From the NCBI GenBank assembly GCA_021300455.1, contig JAJTDP010000006.1, forward strand, positions 13,161 through 77,160: a DNA stretch of 64,000 nt. Direction: 5' to 3'. Origin of the DNA: Sediminibacterium sp. (GTDB taxonomy: Bacteria; Bacteroidota; Bacteroidia; Chitinophagales; Chitinophagaceae). This document shows positions 34,054-42,141 of this stretch, piece by piece (the first letter of the stretch is position 1; each line of letters starts with the position of its first letter). The position numbers were made by a program, and so were the translations under genes. A model generated the notes under the pieces. It saw only the letters and a program-made list of their open reading frames with translations. It made no database searches and had not been told where the DNA came from.

Positions 34054-35184
34054 TTATAAAGATAATTGCTTTATGGCAGCCTCAAGTGCTTCTATGGAAA
34101 AAGCTTTAAAGGGCGCTTGTTTAAAATGAAAACTTTTCGCTTCTTCTAAAGCAAAACTTAATTTAAAATTTTCTTGCGCATAACAAAGTGCCCAATTTTT
34201 TTCTTCCCATAATTTTCCTAAATACAGTTGTTCTGTTTGACCAGGGGTAGGAATAAAAATTAATTTTTTTTCAAAAGGAATTAATTCCATTAATGTAGTA
34301 TAGCCACCTCTGCAAATAATATAATCTGCTCTTTTAATTTCTCGTACTAATTGAGGCGCTGCTAAATGTGCATAAAGTATCGCATTTTTATTTTCCGCAA
34401 TTATTTTATTAGGCTCTTCTTTAGAAGGAGTGCCTGCAATGACAACAAAGGGAATATTTAATTTGTTACCCGCTTTCCATAACAAATTTTCAAGCAAGGT
34501 TCTTTGTGGCTCAGGTCCTGAAACAATACCTAAAAAAACATTTTGATTATTATTAGTAGCGCCAAGAATAGAACTGCTATTATCAGCACTAGCATCAATA
34601 GCTGTATCAATTAGTCTTGACAAACAACCCATATACCATAAAGGTATACTAGGCTTGTATTTTGGATTGGCTAAAATACCCGATAAATTCTGGGCGCCTT
34701 CTATATCGGGAATCCAACAAGCCCTAAAACGTTTAAGCCAAGCATATTGTATTTTTTGAAATAAGCGGGTGGCCCAAGCAAAATGCATTTGTAAATTGAG
34801 CTGATGAGTTATAAAAATACTCGGCACTTGTTTTTGATAAAATCCAAAGCGATTATCGGAAACAATCATATCAAATTGATATTGTGCATGCGCTTTTTTC
34901 AACCAATTGTGCTCATGAATTATACTATATATAATTTTAGGTAATTGAAATAGTAGTACAATAGGAAGATTAAAACCCCATTTAGCATAGCGAATGCGGT
35001 AGCCTCTTAAATGTAAAAAATGCGCATTGGGAAGGGCTTCTCTTAAAATGGATTCATGATATCCTTCAGTAGCTATGTATACCTCATATCCTAATTTTTC
35101 AAAGGCCTTGATAAGGGTAATGCATCTAGTGGCATGTCCTAGGCCCCAATCAATGGGAGAAATACAAATAGAAGGTCGTTTCAT
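34054..35184 (-). CDS. MurG-like glycosyltransferase family protein
   Basis: A 376-residue GT-B protein. The N-terminal glycine-rich DWGLGHATRCITLIKAF loop and the C-terminal donor-binding region (YIICRGGYTTLMELIPFEKKLIFIPTPGQTEQ) resemble MurG and GT28 enzymes. I recognise it as the uncharacterised Bacteroidota glycosyltransferase group that starts with a conserved ISPIDWGLGHATR. No membrane segment. Donor and acceptor are unknown. It heads a minus-strand series with mnmH and plsC-like. Confidence 0.8.
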   Translation of the reverse strand: MKRPSICISPIDWGLGHATRCITLIKAFEKLGYEVYIATEGYHESILREALPNAHFLHLRGYRIRYAKWGFNLPIVLLFQLPKIIYSIIHEHNWLKKAHAQYQFDMIVSDNRFGFYQKQVPSIFITHQLNLQMHFAWATRLFQKIQYAWLKRFRACWIPDIEGAQNLSGILANPKYKPSIPLWYMGCLSRLIDTAIDASADNSSSILGATNNNQNVFLGIVSGPEPQRTLLENLLWKAGNKLNIPFVVIAGTPSKEEPNKIIAENKNAILYAHLAAPQLVREIKRADYIICRGGYTTLMELIPFEKKLIFIPTPGQTEQLYLGKLWEEKNWALCYAQENFKLSFALEEAKSFHFKQAPFKAFSIEALEAAIKQLSL

Positions 35185-35223
35185 AAAACACTAATTTAGT
35201 CAATATTATACATGTTTAAAATG

Positions 35224-35231
35224 TAAATTTG
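35224..35231 (+). promoter_or_regulatory. -7 promoter element of the DUF5690 gene
   Basis: TAAATTTG, exact TAnnTTTG match, 24 bases before ATG 35256. The TTG used as the start by the ORF track is part of this box, supporting the ATG. Confidence 0.6.
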
Positions 35232-35255
35232 AGAAGCTTCTTAAAAAAGATAAAT

Positions 35256-36518
35256 ATGCCCGTCTTGTCCAAAGATAAATCCATTGCACTTTATGCAGCC
35301 CTTGTTTCTTTTGGCACTTATGTATTTATTTTTGGTTTTAGAAAATCGTTTACTGTTTGCACATTTGACGGACTCAGCTTTGGCCCCATTGCTTATAAAA
35401 CAGCGCTAGTTATTAGTCAAATGCTAGGCTATATGTTGGCTAAATTTTACGGTATAAAATTTATTTCAGGTCTTCAAAAAGAAAATAGGTATAAAATTAT
35501 TTTTTTATTGACAGGTATTTCTTGGCTGGCTTGGTTATTGTTCGCCATTGTGCCTACACCTTATAATGTTATATTTTTATTTTTAAATGGTTTTCCCTTG
35601 GGTATGTTATGGGGGGTTATTTTTTCTTATGTAGAAGGACGTAAGAGTACCGATTTTATTGGGGCTGCACTTGCCGTGAGTTTTATATTTTCTTCTGGTT
35701 GGGTAAAGTCCGTGGGGGCTTGGTTAATGGAACAATATCATATTACAGAATTTTGGGTTCCTTTTTGTACTGGATTGGTTTTTGCTTTACCTCTTATTAT
35801 ATGTGTCTATGGTTTAGAAAAAGTACCGCCTCCTTCTGAAGAAGATGAAATGCTGAGAACCAAACGCATACCTATGACCGGCCTGGAGCGTAGGTTTTTA
35901 CTAAAACAATATTTACCTGGCATCATTGCCTTTGTAGCTATTTATTTATTCGCTACTATTTTTAGAGATATACGCGATAATTTTTCAGCGGATATGTGGA
36001 AGGAGATGGGCTTTAGTTCAAGACCTGCTCTATTTACACAAACAGAAACTCCCATCACTATTTTTATTTTAATAATAATGGGCGCTGTGGTATTTATTAA
36101 AAATAGTTTTAAGGCCTTGATGGTGGCCCATGTTTTTATTTTACTGGGTTTTATAATAGCAGGTGTTTCTACTTATTATTTTTCTCAGCAATTATTAGAT
36201 TCTTTTTGGTGGATGCTATTGGTAGGACTTGGTTTATACTTAGTGTATATACCTTTTAATTCTATTTTCTTTGATAGGCTCATTGCAGCTTTTTCCATGA
36301 AAGGCAATGCAGGCTTCTTTATTTATGTGGCCGATTCGGTGGGGTATGTAGGAAGTGTATCTGTGATGCTAGTCAAAGAAGGTATGAGTCTTCAAATAAA
36401 ATGGACAGCGTTTTTTTCACAAAGCGTGATGATACTTTCTTTTGTAGGCGTATTTATTACACTTTATGCCATGTATTATTTTACGAAAAAACATAAAGCA
36501 ATTGTAGCTGCTACTTAA
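35256..36518 (+). CDS. DUF5690 family membrane protein (MFS-like)
   Basis: The track starts at TTG 35229 within the promoter; ATG 35256 (MPVLSKDKSIALYAALVSFG) gives 420 residues. About 12 hydrophobic segments and the opening FGTYVFIFGFRKSFTV identify DUF5690, an uncharacterised Bacteroidota family with the MFS fold. The loop GLSFGPIAYKTALVISQMLGYMLAKFYGIKF is characteristic. Transport substrate is unknown. It is monocistronic and ends in a hairpin shared with msrB. Confidence 0.85.
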   Translation: MPVLSKDKSIALYAALVSFGTYVFIFGFRKSFTVCTFDGLSFGPIAYKTALVISQMLGYMLAKFYGIKFISGLQKENRYKIIFLLTGISWLAWLLFAIVPTPYNVIFLFLNGFPLGMLWGVIFSYVEGRKSTDFIGAALAVSFIFSSGWVKSVGAWLMEQYHITEFWVPFCTGLVFALPLIICVYGLEKVPPPSEEDEMLRTKRIPMTGLERRFLLKQYLPGIIAFVAIYLFATIFRDIRDNFSADMWKEMGFSSRPALFTQTETPITIFILIIMGAVVFIKNSFKALMVAHVFILLGFIIAGVSTYYFSQQLLDSFWWMLLVGLGLYLVYIPFNSIFFDRLIAAFSMKGNAGFFIYVADSVGYVGSVSVMLVKEGMSLQIKWTAFFSQSVMILSFVGVFITLYAMYYFTKKHKAIVAAT

Positions 36519-36536
36519 ATAAGCTTTCTTATTTAA
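36515..36536. terminator. Shared hairpin between convergent DUF5690 and msrB genes
   Basis: TTAAATAAG-CTTT-CTTATTTAA is a perfect nine-bp stem that includes the DUF5690 stop codon. AT-rich, so it may act weakly in both directions. Confidence 0.5.
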
Positions 36537-36543
36537 GAGCTAC

Positions 36544-37059
36544 TTATTTTTCTAAACTCAATACCACTCCATTAATACAGTAACGCAATCCTGTGGGCGG
36601 AGGACCATCTTCAAATACATGTCCTAAATGGCCCTTACATTTTCCGCATTCTACTTCAGTACGTTGCATGCCAAGTGAATTATCGGGTATATATATTATA
36701 GAGCTCTTGGTGATAGGTTCAAAAAAACTAGGCCAACCACAACCACTTTCAAACTTGGCCGTACTTTTAAATAAGGGGTTACCGCAGGCAGCACAATGGA
36801 AAGTGCCCACTTCCTTGCTGGTTTCAAAGGCACTACTAAAGGGCCTTTCGGTTCCCTTCTGTCTTGCAATCTGATATACTTCGGGCGATAAGACTTGTTT
36901 CCAAACGCTATCGGCTAATACTAATTTCTCTTTACTAGTAGTAGAATAGTACTTGTTTTGGCTTGCTGACATAGGAGCTTTTTTTAATGGGTTATTATTT
37001 GGCGACTGAGAGCAGGCCCCCGTGCTTAATAATAGTAAACAAAAGATGATTTTATACAT
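36544..37059 (-). CDS. msrB: Peptide methionine-(R)-S-oxide reductase, exported
   Basis: A lipoprotein-type signal (IFCLLLLSTGACSQS) directs it to the periplasm or membrane. The SelR domain has both zinc pairs, CAACGNPLF and CGKCKGHLGH, the substrate loop GCGWPSFF and the catalytic Cys in LRYCINGVVL. It reduces methionine-R-sulfoxide in proteins damaged by oxidants in the envelope. Length 171. It is divergent from adk. Confidence 0.94.
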   Translation of the reverse strand: MYKIIFCLLLLSTGACSQSPNNNPLKKAPMSASQNKYYSTTSKEKLVLADSVWKQVLSPEVYQIARQKGTERPFSSAFETSKEVGTFHCAACGNPLFKSTAKFESGCGWPSFFEPITKSSIIYIPDNSLGMQRTEVECGKCKGHLGHVFEDGPPPTGLRYCINGVVLSLEK

Positions 37060-37171
37060 AGAGCATATTTCGATGATAAAAATACTAACAACTATTCATC
37101 TATTTTGTTTAGAGGCGTATAAAATTTTAGCAATAACGAAATTTTCACAATTAACATTTACCTCAATTCTG

Positions 37172-37179
37172 TATCTTTG
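37172..37179 (+). promoter_or_regulatory. -7 promoter element of adk
   Basis: TATCTTTG, exact TAnnTTTG match, with a 16-base leader to the ATG at 37196. No Shine-Dalgarno sequence is visible in that leader. Confidence 0.65.
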
Positions 37180-37195
37180 AACTCAACTCTACAGC

Positions 37196-37771
37196 ATGTT
37201 TAATTTAATCTTATTTGGCCCTCCAGGCAGCGGCAAGGGAACTCAAAGTGAAAATATCATCGAATCTTTTGGCTTAGAACACCTTAGTACTGGAAATTTA
37301 TTAAGAACAGAAATTGCACATCAAACTGAATTAGGTATGGAAGCCAAGCGTTTAATGGACGCGGGTCAACTAGTACCAGATGCAGTAGTTATTGGCATGG
37401 TAGGAAATTTTATGGATGCAAGACCGGATGCGAAGGGTTTTTTATTTGATGGTTTTCCTCGTACTACTGCACAGTGTATTGCCTTAGACGCTTTATTGAA
37501 AGAAAAAAATAATGAGATCAATGTAGTATTGGCCTTAGAAGTGAGTGAAGAAGAATTAGTAAAAAGATTATTGGGCCGTGGTTTAACATCGGGCAGAAGC
37601 GATGATACCAATGAAACTATTATTCGTGCAAGAATTAAAGAGTACCACGATAAAACAACAGCAGTAGCTACTTACTATGCACAGTTTAATAAAGTAGTAG
37701 GCATAACAGGAGAAGGTACGGTAGAAAGTATTTATGCCGATTTGAAAAAAGAAATTGACGCAAGAATCTAA
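37196..37771 (+). CDS. adk: Adenylate kinase
   Basis: Walker A is GPPGSGKGTQ (residues 8-17), followed by HLSTGNLLRTEI, the AMP-binding FLFDGFPRTTAQC, and GRGLTSGRSDDTNETIIRARI. This is the short-LID form (191 residues) without zinc Cys residues, normal for Bacteroidota. It interconverts ATP, ADP and AMP. Single-gene transcript, convergent with fabG. Confidence 0.96.
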   Translation: MFNLILFGPPGSGKGTQSENIIESFGLEHLSTGNLLRTEIAHQTELGMEAKRLMDAGQLVPDAVVIGMVGNFMDARPDAKGFLFDGFPRTTAQCIALDALLKEKNNEINVVLALEVSEEELVKRLLGRGLTSGRSDDTNETIIRARIKEYHDKTTAVATYYAQFNKVVGITGEGTVESIYADLKKEIDARI

Positions 37772-37780
37772 TTAAGTTCA

Positions 37781-38536
37781 TTAAATATTCAAACCACCAC
37801 AAGCGCTTATTACTTGTCCTGTGATATAGCTACTTAAATCACTTGCTAAAAATAAAGTGGTGTTTGCAATCTCTTCTGCTTTTCCAAAACGCCCCAAAGG
37901 AATTTTATCTAAGAAAGCTTTTCCTGCATCCCCTTCATTTAAATAATGCGTCATGTCTGTTTCTACAAAACCAGGGGCAATGGCATTGCATCTTATATTA
38001 CGACTGCCAATTTCTAAAGCAATAGACTTTGTAAATCCAATGATACCAGCCTTGCTTGCTGCATAACTACTCTGTCCTGCATTGCCACGAATACCAATAA
38101 TTGAGCTCATATTAATTATACTACCGCTCTTTGCTTTCATCATAGGGCGTATGACTTGCTTGGTCATATTGTAAACGCTTTTCAAATTCGTATTCATTAC
38201 ATCATCCCATTGTTCTGGGGTCATGCGTAATAATAAATTATCTTTCGATATACCTGCATTGTTCACACAAATATCTACAGTACCAAAACTAGCTACTACA
38301 TCATTCACGAAATTTTCACAGGCCGCGAAATCGGCTGCATTGGCTTGATAGGCTTTTGCTTTTACACCTAATTTTTCTATCTCAGCTACTAAACTATTTG
38401 CCTTCTCAGCACTACTATCGCTTACATAGGTAAAAGCAATATGACTTCCTTGCTCTGCTAATTTTAAAGCAATCGCTGCACCAATGCCTCTAGCGGCTCC
38501 GGTTACAATGGCTACTTTTCCTGCTAATAATTTCAT
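37781..38536 (-). CDS. fabG: 3-oxoacyl-ACP reductase FabG
   Basis: A classical short-chain dehydrogenase of 251 residues: cofactor loop TGAARGIGAAIA, NNAGIS, the catalytic Ser in INMSSIIG and YAASKAG for Tyr and Lys. The closing NAIAPGFVETDMT and SSYITGQVISACGG are typical of FabG, which reduces 3-oxoacyl-ACP in fatty-acid synthesis. Other SDR roles cannot be excluded. Its start overlaps the upstream YgjV-like stop (TAATG), and it ends a four-gene operon with lptB and GH3. Confidence 0.9.
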   Translation of the reverse strand: MKLLAGKVAIVTGAARGIGAAIALKLAEQGSHIAFTYVSDSSAEKANSLVAEIEKLGVKAKAYQANAADFAACENFVNDVVASFGTVDICVNNAGISKDNLLLRMTPEQWDDVMNTNLKSVYNMTKQVIRPMMKAKSGSIINMSSIIGIRGNAGQSSYAASKAGIIGFTKSIALEIGSRNIRCNAIAPGFVETDMTHYLNEGDAGKAFLDKIPLGRFGKAEEIANTTLFLASDLSSYITGQVISACGGLNI

Positions 38537-38742
38537 TATTTTTTATTTTTAATAAACCAATAAGTATGCATTACCATAATACTAATATTCACAAATATAA
38601 TAGGATTATCCTGTTTTAAAAAACCATAGCCAATCCATAGAATACTACCGGTCATATTTACGATCCTTAGTTTTTTTTGATCCTGTATTCCAAATGAACC
38701 CACTACAACAGCGGTCGCTATCCAACCTAATGTTTCAATCAT
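38536..38742 (-). CDS. YgjV-like small membrane protein
   Basis: A 68-residue protein with two or three hydrophobic segments (TLGWIATAVVVGSFGIQ, MTGSILWIGYGFL, IIFVNISIMVMHTYWF). It resembles the YgjV/PQ-loop-like inner-membrane group, but is short. Its stop shares a base with the fabG start and it lies 11 bases after GH3 copy 2, so it is a real member of the operon. Function unknown. Confidence 0.72.
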   Translation of the reverse strand: MIETLGWIATAVVVGSFGIQDQKKLRIVNMTGSILWIGYGFLKQDNPIIFVNISIMVMHTYWFIKNKK

Positions 38743-38753
38743 TGTATTTTTTA

Positions 38754-40268
38754 TTAGCCTAGTTGGTGAATCAATTTTATTTCCTCTACAAATTTACGTT
38801 CATTAGATAGCCTGGGCACTTTATGTTGTCCACCTAGCTTTCCTTTTTGCTTGAGCCAGTCATGAAAACAACCCGCTCTCACTGCTGTTATTTGCGGAAG
38901 GCCTAGTGCAATATTTTTATGTCTTTTTGCCTCGTAGTCGCTATTGGCTGCTTGTAAATTTTTATCTAATAAAAGGGTAAAGGCTTCAAGGTCTTTGGGG
39001 TTTTCATCAAATTCAATTAACCACTCATGTGCCCCCTTATTTTGATCCGACATATATATAGGAGCCGCCGTATACTCTTTAATCGTAAGGCCTAAGGCAG
39101 AACAGGTTTCACTTATGGCCTTATCGCTATTATCTGCAATAAGCTCTTCTCCAAAGGCATTGATAAATTGTTTTAATCTTCCACTTACTTTTATTCTATA
39201 AGGGCTTAAACTTACAAATTGAATAGTGTCTCCTACTAAATAACGCCATAAACCACTATTGGTACTTATAACAATGGCATAATTTTTTCCAATCACCACT
39301 TTATTTAATCCATAAGTAATGGGATGTGGTTTTCCATATTCTTCAATAGGCATGAACTCGTAAAATATACCATGCTGTAAATAAAGTAACATGCCCTCTT
39401 CATCAATTCTATCTTGCGCTGCAAAAAAACCTTCACTGGCATTATATATTTCTATATAATTACAATTAGGTCCAATGACTTTATTGAATTGTTCTTTATA
39501 AGGTGTGAAAGAAACACCGCCGTGAATATATAATTCAAAATTGGGCCAAACTTCTTTTATGTTTGCCTTGCCCGTAATTTCTAAAATTCTTTTTAATATG
39601 ACCAAGGTCCAAGTAGGTACGCCTGCAATAGAAGTTACATTTTCTTCAATGGTACTTTGTGCAAGGCTTTCTATTTTATTTTCCCATTCATCCATTAAGG
39701 CAATGGATAATTCAGGTGTACGAATAAAGCCTGCCCAAAAAGGAGAATTTTGTAATAAAACCGCACTTAAATCACCAAATTGAATATCATCTTTAATTGG
39801 ATGCACTTGATGACTTCCACCAATAACTAAGCCTTTACCGGTTAATAAATCACTATCGGGTAGTGCATGATAATAACTAGTGAGTACATCTTTGGACGCT
39901 TGAAAATGATTGTCTTCAATACTTTCTTTGGTGAGTGGAATAAATTTACTTTTATCACTGGTGGTACCACTACTCTTTGCAAACCACTCTACGGGCGTGT
40001 TCCAGAGCACACCTTCTTCTGCTTCTAAAATTTGTTCTATATAAGGTTTGAGGTCTTCGTATTCGTGAATAGGAACGGTGGCTTTAAATTTTCGAATATT
40101 AAATATTTCAGTAAACTGATATTTTAAACCAAACTGTGTATACTGACCATGTGTAATTAAATCTTGTAAAACTTCTCTTTGTGCCGAAATAGGGTCATTC
40201 ACCCAATGTTCAATTTGCCCATAACGAAGGCGCGCTAATCTTGACAATGCGGGGCTAAATATTTTCAT
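38754..40268 (-). CDS. GH3 superfamily acyl-acid amido synthetase, copy 2
   Basis: The track start (40301) overlaps lptB by 26 bases; ATG 40268 (MKIFSPALSRLARLRYGQIE) leaves a seven-base gap and gives 504 residues. GH3 motifs are present: WFAKSSGTTSDKSKFIP, YIEIYNASEGFFAAQ and WRYLVGDTIQFV. The two GH3 copies share motif order and length but differ widely, so they are old paralogues with different substrates. Position in an operon with lptB and fabG hints at a fatty-acyl or envelope-related substrate. Confidence 0.88.
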   Translation of the reverse strand: MKIFSPALSRLARLRYGQIEHWVNDPISAQREVLQDLITHGQYTQFGLKYQFTEIFNIRKFKATVPIHEYEDLKPYIEQILEAEEGVLWNTPVEWFAKSSGTTSDKSKFIPLTKESIEDNHFQASKDVLTSYYHALPDSDLLTGKGLVIGGSHQVHPIKDDIQFGDLSAVLLQNSPFWAGFIRTPELSIALMDEWENKIESLAQSTIEENVTSIAGVPTWTLVILKRILEITGKANIKEVWPNFELYIHGGVSFTPYKEQFNKVIGPNCNYIEIYNASEGFFAAQDRIDEEGMLLYLQHGIFYEFMPIEEYGKPHPITYGLNKVVIGKNYAIVISTNSGLWRYLVGDTIQFVSLSPYRIKVSGRLKQFINAFGEELIADNSDKAISETCSALGLTIKEYTAAPIYMSDQNKGAHEWLIEFDENPKDLEAFTLLLDKNLQAANSDYEAKRHKNIALGLPQITAVRAGCFHDWLKQKGKLGGQHKVPRLSNERKFVEEIKLIHQLG

Positions 40269-40275
40269 TGCTTGC

Positions 40276-41043
40276 TTATCTTGCTTTCTGGCCCATTTCA
40301 ATGATCCAGTCTTTGCGTTTTAATTCAAAGTTGGTACCTAAGTATAATCGACGTACTTGATCGTCTTCTGCTAATTCTTCCGCAGTACCATGTTTAAATA
40401 TTTTTCCCTCTATTAATAAATAAGCTCTATCGCAAATAGAAAGTGTTTCGTTTACATTATGATCGGTAATTAAAATACCAATATCTTTTAATTTTAATCT
40501 AGCTACTACCGACTGTATATCTTCCACTGCAATCGGATCTACTCCTGCAAAAGGCTCATCCAATAAAATAAATTTAGGATCCACCGCCAATGCTCTCGCT
40601 ATTTCAGTTCTTCTTCTTTCACCTCCACTTAAACTATCACCATTATTATTGCGCACTTGATGTAAATTAAATTCATCCAATAAACTATCTAATTTAAATT
40701 CTCTTTCGCCCTTAGTAAGTTTGGTCATTTCTAAAACGGCCATAATATTATCTGCCACCGTTAGCTTTCTAAACACACTAGCCTCTTGAGGTAAATAACC
40801 CAAGCCCATTTGTGCTCTTTTATACATGGGAAGCCTAGTAATATCTTCCTCATTTAAGAATACGCGCCCTTCATCGGGGGCAATTAAACCCACTACCATA
40901 TAGAAAGTGGTGGTCTTGCCTGCACCATTGGGCCCTAATAAGCCCACAATCTCACCTTGTTTCACAGAAATGCTTACTTGGTCCACTACTTTGCGGCCCT
41001 TGTATTGCTTTATTAGTTTATCGGTATGTATAGCGAGTATCAC
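40276..41043 (-). CDS. lptB: Lipopolysaccharide export ABC ATPase LptB
   Basis: An ABC ATPase of 255 residues: Walker [14 protein letters not shown]-loop region [14 protein letters not shown], signature [14 protein letters not shown], Walker [15 protein letters not shown] and the H-loop [14 protein letters not shown]-like and DEPFAGVDP sequences match LptB, which powers LPS transport with LptFG. The start codon is GTG (41043), supported by the [16 protein letters not shown] opening. First gene of lptB-GH3-ygjV-fabG. Confidence 0.93.
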   Translation of the reverse strand: MILAIHTDKLIKQYKGRKVVDQVSISVKQGEIVGLLGPNGAGKTTTFYMVVGLIAPDEGRVFLNEEDITRLPMYKRAQMGLGYLPQEASVFRKLTVADNIMAVLEMTKLTKGEREFKLDSLLDEFNLHQVRNNNGDSLSGGERRRTEIARALAVDPKFILLDEPFAGVDPIAVEDIQSVVARLKLKDIGILITDHNVNETLSICDRAYLLIEGKIFKHGTAEELAEDDQVRRLYLGTNFELKRKDWIIEMGQKAR

Positions 41044-41057
41044 AATAGAAATTTACA

Positions 41058-41065
41058 CAAAAATA
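41058..41065 (-). promoter_or_regulatory. -7 promoter element of lptB
   Basis: TATTTTTG on the minus strand, exact TAnnTTTG match, 14 bases before the lptB GTG. It lies back to back with the metF promoter at 41109. Confidence 0.6.
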
Positions 41066-41108
41066 AGGGTAAATGAGGCTTTTCGACCTATAGCTTAATA
41101 ATATTATA

Positions 41109-41116
41109 TATTTTTG
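41109..41116 (+). promoter_or_regulatory. -7 promoter element of metF
   Basis: TATTTTTG, exact TAnnTTTG match, 66 bases before ATG 41183. The leader contains the palindrome at 41138-41153. Confidence 0.5.
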
Positions 41117-41137
41117 CACCATAGCGTATTGCGTTAG

Positions 41138-41153
41138 GTTTCTATTTAGAAAC
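41138..41153. repeat. 16-bp palindrome in the metF leader
   Basis: GTTTCTA-TT-TAGAAAC, perfect seven-base arms. The two-base spacer makes it a better protein-binding site than an RNA hairpin. It lies about 20 bases downstream of the metF -7 box, where a bound repressor would block transcription. Confidence 0.4.
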
Positions 41154-41182
41154 AACCCAAACACTAGTAAAGCAAATTGAAT

Positions 41183-42136
41183 ATGAAGGTTACGGAACAT
41201 TTGGCGAAAGCCAAAGACACATTGGTGTCATTTGAGGTATTACCTCCTTTAAAAGGTAAAACCATTTCTTACATATATGAACACTTAGATCCTCTAATGG
41301 AATTTAAGCCTTCATGGATTAATGTAACTTACCACCGCAGTGAAACGATCACAAGAACAAAGGAAGATGGTACGCAGGAAAAAATTGATGTGCGTAAGCG
41401 TCCAGGCACGGTGGGTATTTGTGCGGCCATTATGAACCATTATAATGTTGATGCAGTACCCCATATTATTTGTGGCGGATTTTCAAAAAGAGAAACAGAG
41501 GATGCCTTAATTGATTTACAATTTTTAGGCATTGATAATTTACTAGTTTTAAGAGGCGACGCTGAAAAAAATCAAAAGACATTTGTACCAGAGCCCAATG
41601 GTAATAAGCAGGCTATTGAATTATTAGAACAAGTAGTTGGATTAAATAAAGGAGAATATTTAGACAAAGATATTGTGAACGGCAGCAAAACTAATTTTTG
41701 TATGGGCGTTTCGGGTTATCCTGAAAAACATTTTGAAGCGCCAAGTTTGGAGTTTGATTTACAAAGAGCAAAAGATAAAGTAGAGGCAGGTGCTGAATAT
41801 ATTATGACACAAATGTTTTTTGACAACAAAAAATATTTTGAATATGTGGATGCTTGTAGAAGCATAGGCATTAACGTTCCTATTATTCCAGGACTAAAAC
41901 CTATTACCAATAAAAAGCAGTTAACTATTTTACCGAATATTTTTTATGTTGATATTCCTTCGGATTTAAGAAATGCGATGTTAGCAGCCACCACCGATGA
42001 AGCTTGTGAGCAGGTAGGAACAGAATGGTTAATTATGCAAAGCAAGGAGCTGAAAGCCTATGGTGTACCCGTTTTACATTACTATACTCTAGGTAAACCG
42101 AAGGTGGTAAAAGATGTAGTAACTGCAGTATTTTAG
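41183..42136 (+). CDS. metF: Methylenetetrahydrofolate reductase
   Basis: Track start is TTG 41177; ATG 41183 (MKVTEHLAKAKDTLVSFEVLPP) is preferred, giving 317 residues. The catalytic-Glu region is SFEVLPPLKG, with LLVLRGDAEKN, GVSGYPEKHFEAPSLE (FAD and folate contacts) and ITQMFFDN. It reduces methylene-THF to methyl-THF for methionine synthesis. Single gene, divergent from lptB and convergent with the TlpA-like gene. Confidence 0.94.
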   Translation: MKVTEHLAKAKDTLVSFEVLPPLKGKTISYIYEHLDPLMEFKPSWINVTYHRSETITRTKEDGTQEKIDVRKRPGTVGICAAIMNHYNVDAVPHIICGGFSKRETEDALIDLQFLGIDNLLVLRGDAEKNQKTFVPEPNGNKQAIELLEQVVGLNKGEYLDKDIVNGSKTNFCMGVSGYPEKHFEAPSLEFDLQRAKDKVEAGAEYIMTQMFFDNKKYFEYVDACRSIGINVPIIPGLKPITNKKQLTILPNIFYVDIPSDLRNAMLAATTDEACEQVGTEWLIMQSKELKAYGVPVLHYYTLGKPKVVKDVVTAVF

Positions 42137-42141
42137 TAAAG

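Noticed and set aside
41066-41182. SAM riboswitch before metF
   Set aside because: The leader is too short and lacks the conserved stems; only a 16-bp palindrome is visible.
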